From: Cinnamomum chago
Lineage: Eukaryota > Streptophyta > Magnoliopsida > Laurales > Lauraceae
DNA length: 64,000 nucleotides
Assembly (NCBI GenBank): GCA_038049695.1
Contig: CP142453.1
Location: 35,687,501-35,751,500, forward strand
Reading direction: 5' to 3'
Under the pieces are notes generated by a model. It was given only the letters and a program-made list of their open reading frames with translations, ran no database searches and was not told where the DNA came from. The position numbers were made by a program, and so were the translations under genes. Within the stretch, counting starts at the first letter, position 1, and the number at the start of each line of letters is the position of its first letter. Positions 57,753 to 64,000 of the stretch are shown piece after piece.

Positions 57753-60700
57753 CATGCCTCCAAGAAAAGCTCCAAGTAACAATGTTTCGGGTAGTAATCA
57801 GTATGATATAGATCCGACTAATACACCCCATGAGCAGCATTCAAGACACAGTTTCAAGATAAGTACATTCCCTCCCATGTCAAGAGACAGAATGCTATTG
57901 AGTTCCAGCAGCTGAAGCAAGGCAGCATGACCGTTCTAAACTATGTCACCAAGTTTGAAAGATTAGCTAGATATGCTACCGAATTGATTGACACTAAACA
58001 GAAGAAGATAACAAAGTTCTTGGAAGGATTGAACCCTATGATGAGGCTGTTAAACGGGCATATAAATTTGAAGACATTAACAACCTGATCATTCAAGATA
58101 GGAAATAGTACTACCATCAGCAGAATCAAAAGCAACACCATAGCAAGAAACCAAGATAGGAACATAGTCAAGTGAGGCAAGGTTGTGGCCACTGTGGCAA
58201 GAACCATGAAACTCATGAATGTCGTAAGGCCACAAGTGCTTGTTTCAAGTGTGGCGCTATGAACCATGCAATCAAGGATTGTCCATAACTTCATACTCAA
58301 GGCAATAGAAACCAACAACAGAGACAAGCAGTTCCTCAAAACCAAGCATCAATTCAGAATCAAGCTAGGCTGCCTCAACAGCAACAACAACAGCAGCAGG
58401 CCAGACCACAAGCACAGAATCAGAATGCTCGTCTTCCACAATAGAACAGAAATGCCCAAGGAAGGCAAAATCAAGAACCGAATAGGCTACAAATGCATGA
58501 ACGCTTATATTACCTCAATCGTGCGGATGCTGAAGTTGCAAGAGACGTGGTAGAAGGTAAACTTCTAGTTTGTGGAGTAGAAGCACAAATTTTATTTGAT
58601 CCTGGATCCGCACATTCGTTATTATCTCCTATTTTTGCCAAGATGATTGATGCACCACATAGTGAATTGGATTATATTCTGATTGTCACCACACCAGTAG
58701 GTAAATAGGTTGTGTGTAGAACCTATTACCTTAACTGTTCAGTTTTGTTAGGAGATGTTAATTTATCAGCCAACCTTGTTGTTTTGGATATGCATGATTT
58801 TGATACCATCTTCGGTATGGGTTGGTTAGAAGCATATCATGCTACCATGGATTGTTTTAGTAAAACCATAACATTCAGATTACAAGAAGCACAAACATAA
58901 TTGATATTTCAAGGAAACAAGAGGAAAACTCAGGCATGATTTATTTCAGTGTTGAAAGTGAGCAGATTACTACAAAGTGGGTGTGAGGCATTTATTGCGT
59001 TTATCACGAAGGATAAACAATCCCAAGGGATGGAGGATATCCCCGTTGTGTGTGAATTTCCAGATGTTTTTTTAGAAAAAATCCCAAAATTACCACCAAT
59101 CAGAGAAGTTGAGTTCACAATTGAGCTTCTTCCAGGGATATCCCCGATCTCTATTGTACCATACAGAATGGCTCCAGCAAAAAAATGGTGAATAAAAACT
59201 TCAATTGCAGGAATTATTGAGCAAAGGCTTCATTAGGCCAAGTGTTTCACCTTGGGGAGCACCCGTGTTATTTATGAAAAAGAAAGATCGAATTTTGAGA
59301 ATGTGTATAGATTACAGAAAATTGAGCCATGTGACCGTCAAGAACAAATATCCATTGCCAAGGATAGATGAATTATTTGATCAATTGCAAAGAGCAGCCT
59401 ATTTTTCCAAGATAGATTTGAGGTCTGGGTATCATCAGTTGAGAGTTAGAGACTCAAACAGAAAACGACTTTTAGAACAAGATATGGGCATTACGAGTTC
59501 TTAGTGATGCCCTTTGGTTTGACAAATGCACCCATAGTCTTTATGGCCCTTATGAATAAAGTCTTCGCATAGTATTTGGATCACTCTATGGTGGTATTCA
59601 TCGATGACGTTCTTGTGTATTCCAAGAGTAAGAATGATCATGAAGAACATTTGAGGACAACTTTACAGCTTTTGAGGGACAACCAACTTTATGCAAAACT
59701 CAGTAAGTGCGAATTCTGGTTAGAGCATGCTGCTTTTCTAGGCCACATCATCTCAAAAGAAGGTTTCACAGTTGATCCAGCCAAAATAGAAGTAGTTGTC
59801 AAAGGCTTTTCGTCCAGTGCAACACCATTGACGAAATTGACCAGGAAGAATGTTCCATTTGTTTGGACCGAACCATGTGAAACAAGTTTCGAAGAATTGA
59901 AGAGAAAATTAACCACAGCTCCAATCCTTACATTACCATCGGGCAGCGACAGATTTATTGTTTATACAGATGCTTCAAATGTGGGACTGTGTTGTGTATT
60001 GATGCAAGATGGCAAAGTGATTGCTTATGGCTCAAGACAGTTAAAGGATCATGAGAAGAACTATGCAACTCATGACTTATAATTGGCAGCAGTTGTATTT
60101 GCTTTGAAGATGTGGAAACACTATCTCTATGAAGAGAAATTTGAAGTCCATTCAGAGTACCGAAGTTTGCAATACTTATTATCACAGAAGGATTTAAATA
60201 TGAGATAGAGACGATAGATGGAATGTATCAAGGATTATGACTTCCCAATCAAGTATCATCCAGGTAAAGTGAATGTTGTAGCTGATGCATTAAGCAAAAA
60301 ATCGGTGATCATGGCCAGTTTGAGAGGAGTTAATGTTTTTCAGCAGTTTGAAGAGTTATGTGTTGAAGTGCAAACACTAAAACTGTGTGTGATGTTGACA
60401 AATATGATAGTATCTGAACCTACCTTCATCCAGAAGATTAAGGACAATCAATTGTAAGACCCAGACTTGGCAAAAATAGTAGTGCATATCACAGAACGTC
60501 CAGATTCCAAGATGGTGAATGTGATACTGTATTTTCGTGACCGATTGTATGTGCCAAATGTGGATGACTTGAAGAATGAAATAATGAATGAAGCTCACAG
60601 TTCAAGATATTCCATGCATCCGGGTAGCACGAAGATGTATCACAATTTGAAGAATAGATTTTGGTGGAACAACATGAAGAGAGAGATAACAGTTTTTGTG

Positions 60701-61870
60701 TCCCGTTGTCTGACCTATCAGTTGATTAAAGCAGAATATCAGAAACCCCCAGGTTTACTACAACCGTTGGAGATTCCAGAGTGGAAATGGGAGCACATCA
60801 CCATGGATTTCATCTCCGGTTTGCCAAATACCAAGAAGGGAAATAATGCCATTTGGATTATTGTGGATCGTCTTACGAAATCTGCTCATTTCATTCCGAT
60901 GAAGACTGGAAATATGATGCATATGGCACCACTTGCAAAACTATTTGTCGATGAGATTGTTAGTAAACACGGTCAACCCGTCTCCATCACTTTAGACAGA
61001 GACAACATGTTTGTTTCAAAGTTTTGGAAAACTCTTCATGAATCTATGGGTACCAAACTTCAATTCAGCACAATATATCATCCTCAGACCGATTGTCAAT
61101 CAGAACAAACGATACAGACTCTTGAAGACATGTTATGTACTTGTGTATTGGATTTCAATGTTCAGTGGGATGAGCCCTTATCACTTTGTGAGTTCGCTTA
61201 TAACAATAGCTATCACTCCAGCATCGGTATGACACCTTTCGAGGCACTCTATGGTAGAATATGCAGAACTACAGTTTGTTGGGAAGAAGTCGGTGTGCGT
61301 AACTTTCATGGACCGACGATAATTGGAGAGATAAGTGACAAGGTTAATTTGATTCATGAACGTTTGAAGATCGCCCAAAGTAGGTAGATGAGTTATGCAG
61401 ACACTCGCCGAAGAGAATTGCATTTTCAAGTGGGTGACAAAGTATTCTTAAAAGTTTCACCAGTTAGAGAAACTCTAAGGTTCGGACAGAAGGGCAAATT
61501 ATCGAGAAGGTTTACTGGTTTGTATGAGATTTTGAGCAAGATTGGAGACGTTGCATATAGACTTGCGTTACCGCCGGAACTCTCCGGGGTGCACAACGTC
61601 TTTCATGTTTCCATGCTCAAGAAATATGTTTCTAGTCCTTCGCATTTACTAAAGCACGGGCCTTTGGAGATTCGAGAAGGTGCCCCGTAAGTGGAAAAGC
61701 CGATCAAAATCATCGATACCAAAGAGTAAGAATTAAGAAATCGGACTATTCACTGGGTCAAGGTAATTTGGAAAAATCACAAGCCAGAGGAAGCCACATG
61801 AGAATTGAGAGATCAAGTGCAGAATCCATAACTGTTACCAGAGGTAAATGTTTGTTTCATTTGGTGGACC
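57753..61870 (+). pseudogene. Gypsy gag-pol remnants (fossil)
   Basis: Parts in order: gag start MPPRKAPSNN, gag core (QQLKQGSMTVLNYVTKFERL), zinc knuckle CFKCGAMNHAIKDC, protease LFDPGSAHSLLS, RT ([50 protein letters not shown]), RNase H ([13 protein letters not shown]), integrase ([31 protein letters not shown]) and chromodomain-like C-terminus (VHNVFHVSMLKKYV). Scattered over several frames; dead. Confidence 0.92.
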
Positions 61871-61892
61871 AAATATCCTAAGGGGTGGAGGA

Positions 61893-63586
61893 TGTTAGAC
61901 CCCGACCCAGACTAACCCGATTAGTGTGTGATTAGAGTGTGCTTACTCTTAAGTGAGTTTAGTTACCGTTGGGTTAGAAAATAATTAGTTTTAGTCCTAG
62001 ATATAGCTTTTTGAATTTTGAGAACGTTTACTATTAGTTAGACACGCTCAGGGAGGCCTGAGTGTACGTGCAAGCTTGGGGATGATCATTTTGATTTCCG
62101 TTTTAATTATGATTTTTATTTCATTCAAATGGTTTTATTATTCACTACAATTTTCATTTTCAGCCCATCCGTATTTAAAGCCCAAAAGCCCAAGCTTTGG
62201 CCCAAAAGGGTAAAATTGTCTTTTTATACCCAAATCTGGACACATGCTTCGAAATCTCAAAACCATGTCAAAATTATACTTTTTGGAAACTAGATTTTTC
62301 GAGGATCATTTTATCCTTCTTCGTCGAGTTCGTTCGGGGCCCGCAAGATCATGTTTTCGTCGATGCAAGGATTAGACATAATGGGCCTCATTTGCAAAGT
62401 ACTTAAGTCATTCTCCTTCCCCCTCCTTTCATTCTCATTTCTGCAACCCTAGAGAACCAAGCTCGAGAGAAAACCCTTGTTTCTTCTACCTTCCCCATCA
62501 TGCATACCCTAGCTATGAGTCTCCAAATGGAATTATAAGACCACCATTTTCTTCCTCTCATCCAAAGCTCTTTATTGATGTTATTTCTTGAAAGTTATAG
62601 TCGGGTAAGCTCTCCATTTTCTTCATCTCTTCTTGTTTGAGCATCTCTAGGTAAGAGTTTCAACCCATCTCTTCCATGGAGTCTTTTTAGCTCCTAAAGA
62701 ACTTGTTTTTCATGCATGCAAACCCTTTGTGGAAATTGGTTCTTTGTTTTCAATTTAAATGAGTTTTGAATGGATTTTCATGGGGTTTTTGTAATGTTTG
62801 GCTTAACTCTTGAGTATGAGTGGTTGAAGATGATTGTTTGGCATTTGGGCAAAGGCAAATAATCTCTATAGGTTGAATGTTACATGCGTTTTGTGGATTG
62901 CATTGTTACTTTTGAAACTTGCATATAACTTGTTATTAATCTTCATTGTTATGTCTTCCTGGGATTTTTCCTATGTGTTTTCCATTCAAGTATGTGTTTT
63001 AATGTCAAGTGCTTTTCCAAACTCCTATATTCCATTTGATTTTTAAGCCCTTGTTTCATTAGAAAATTGGGTTTACTTTGGTAGAGAATGGAGAATGAAG
63101 GTTTAGATTGTGGATTGAATGATATGGAATTATGAAAATGACCCTTTGGAAAGCATAGAAGCTCAAGGGATTACAAGTGGTCTAAGGATGAGTAGAGAGA
63201 AAGAAATGAATAAGAAATCACATAAGAGAAGGGCAATTTCTGCACTAAGTGAGCACAGGCAGAAGCCTGTTCGCTCGAGCGACCATGCCGCTGCCTGGTT
63301 CGGGCGCAGACAGAAGTTTGTTCGTTTGAGCGACCCTTGGGTCCGCTCGAGCGAACTGTCCATTGTCTGGCCTGGAGCAGGACAGAGAGCTGTCCGCTCG
63401 AGCGACCCTTGTGGTCCACTCGAGCAAAGTGTCAATCTCGCTTGAGCGAACCTGCCAGATTCAGGAATTAGTTTTGTTTCCATTATGTATTTTCTTGAGG
63501 ATTGAAAACTAGACTATGTTAAGGGCTTTAGTTTGACATTGTGTAAACGAAAATTCAAAATGTAATTCAACTTCAGGGACACCAAT
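61893..63586 (+). repeat. 3' LTR, left part (fossil)
   Basis: TGTTAGACCCCGACCC start, homologous to 54801-56488. Interrupted after ggacaccaatt by an inserted LTR. Confidence 0.92.
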
Positions 63587-64000
63587 TGTGAGGTCCCACC
63601 CCTTGTGGGCCCTCAATTTGATTTGAATACTATTTAATAGTATATATTAGCTAATTATTCTAATTTATGGGTTAGTAAGGGTAATTATATATTTCCTAAG
63701 TTTTAGTTCGATTAGCCTAGTTGAGTTAGTAATAGAGTTAATAGGGAGTCTTTTGCAATTTCTAGGTAAGTTAGTGAGTGGAGGCCCTAGCTAAATATTA
63801 GTATTTTCCATACGGGGGTATCCATGAAAGACTCTTCTAGAACCTTCCCCCAAAGACCTAAATGCCCTCTACCCTAACCCTAATCCTATACAAACAAGAA
63901 GGGTATTTCAGTCCTTAGCTAAACCCCTAACTTATAAATACAACACATTTCCCCATAAACCTTAGCTACTATTCATCTTCTTCATTTCCCCTCTCCTTTC
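63587..64000 (+). mobile_element. LTR of a second gypsy element inserted into the 3' LTR (fossil, runs off the window)
   Basis: Begins TGTGAGGTCCCACCC and matches, in opposite orientation, the LTR start at 49061. Shared phrases include ggaggccctagcta, ctctagaaccttcc, ccctaaccctaatcctat and cacatttcccca. Only its first 414 bp are visible. Confidence 0.88.

Larger units (their letters stand above)
54801..63586 (+). mobile_element. Ty3/gypsy (Tekay-like) retrotransposon, nested and decayed (fossil)
   Basis: 5' LTR 54801-57592, primer-binding region, gag and pol remnants (57750-61870), then a 3' LTR from 61893 that is split at 63587 by another LTR. LTR copies share 1.69 kb and differ by roughly 2-3 percent by eye, so the insertion is fairly young, of order one to a few million years. 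Pol nevertheless carries about ten breaks. The 3' end lies beyond the window. Confidence 0.92.

Overview
This is a transposon-rich stretch of a flowering-plant nuclear genome. The evidence is a host gene with long, splice-bounded introns, tRNA-derived SINE, RTE and L1 LINEs, hAT and Tourist-type DNA elements, Tekay-like Ty3/gypsy elements and an integrated plant pararetrovirus. The style (very long introns, a caulimovirid inside an intron) fits a woody dicot or magnoliid, but I cannot name the species.

One host gene fills two thirds of the window on the minus strand. It is a signal peptide peptidase-like intramembrane aspartyl protease with a PA domain (plant SPPL family). I placed eleven coding exons by homology, GT/AG boundaries and phase, from the start codon at 42801 down to 4678. 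They give 446 codons: signal peptide, PA domain, transmembrane segments, and the two catalytic motifs YD and GxGD. The C-terminal exons with the PAL motif lie beyond coordinate 1. The exons total about 1.34 kb spread over 38 kb; nearly all the rest is intronic repeats.

Introns, in window order. Intron 11 holds a hAT element (40-3484) with perfect 13-bp TIRs and 8-bp target duplication, a chloroplast trnV-UAC fragment and a LINE scrap. Intron 10 has a MITE-like element. Intron 8 has a perfect 60-bp palindrome with a tandem copy and two non-autonomous hAT elements. Intron 6 has a Tourist-like MITE and a hAT MITE. Intron 5 has a LINE 3' end and an LTR-like stretch. Intron 4 (12.5 kb) has a caulimovirid fossil arranged as a giant palindrome with two 2262-bp near-identical arms, a small LTR element interrupted by an RTE LINE, and an L1-type RNase H scrap. 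Intron 2 has a GGT/GAT microsatellite, a full-length RTE LINE with target duplications, and a 0.33-kb tandem duplication. Intron 1 has a SINE.

Upstream of the gene are a TATA-like promoter, a foldback element (about 43343-43917) and repeat-poor DNA. Then comes a 5'-truncated minus-strand Tekay-like gypsy fossil with a 3.7-kb LTR (45391-52594), butted against an L1 3' end (to 53516). A second gypsy fossil on the plus strand (from 54801) follows; its 3' LTR is split at 63587 by another LTR of the same family as the first gypsy element.

The most interesting object is the pararetrovirus palindrome (23065-29350). It carries coat-protein/zinc-knuckle/protease and a second ORF, shows no reverse transcriptase, and keeps a promoter-like block antisense to the host gene.
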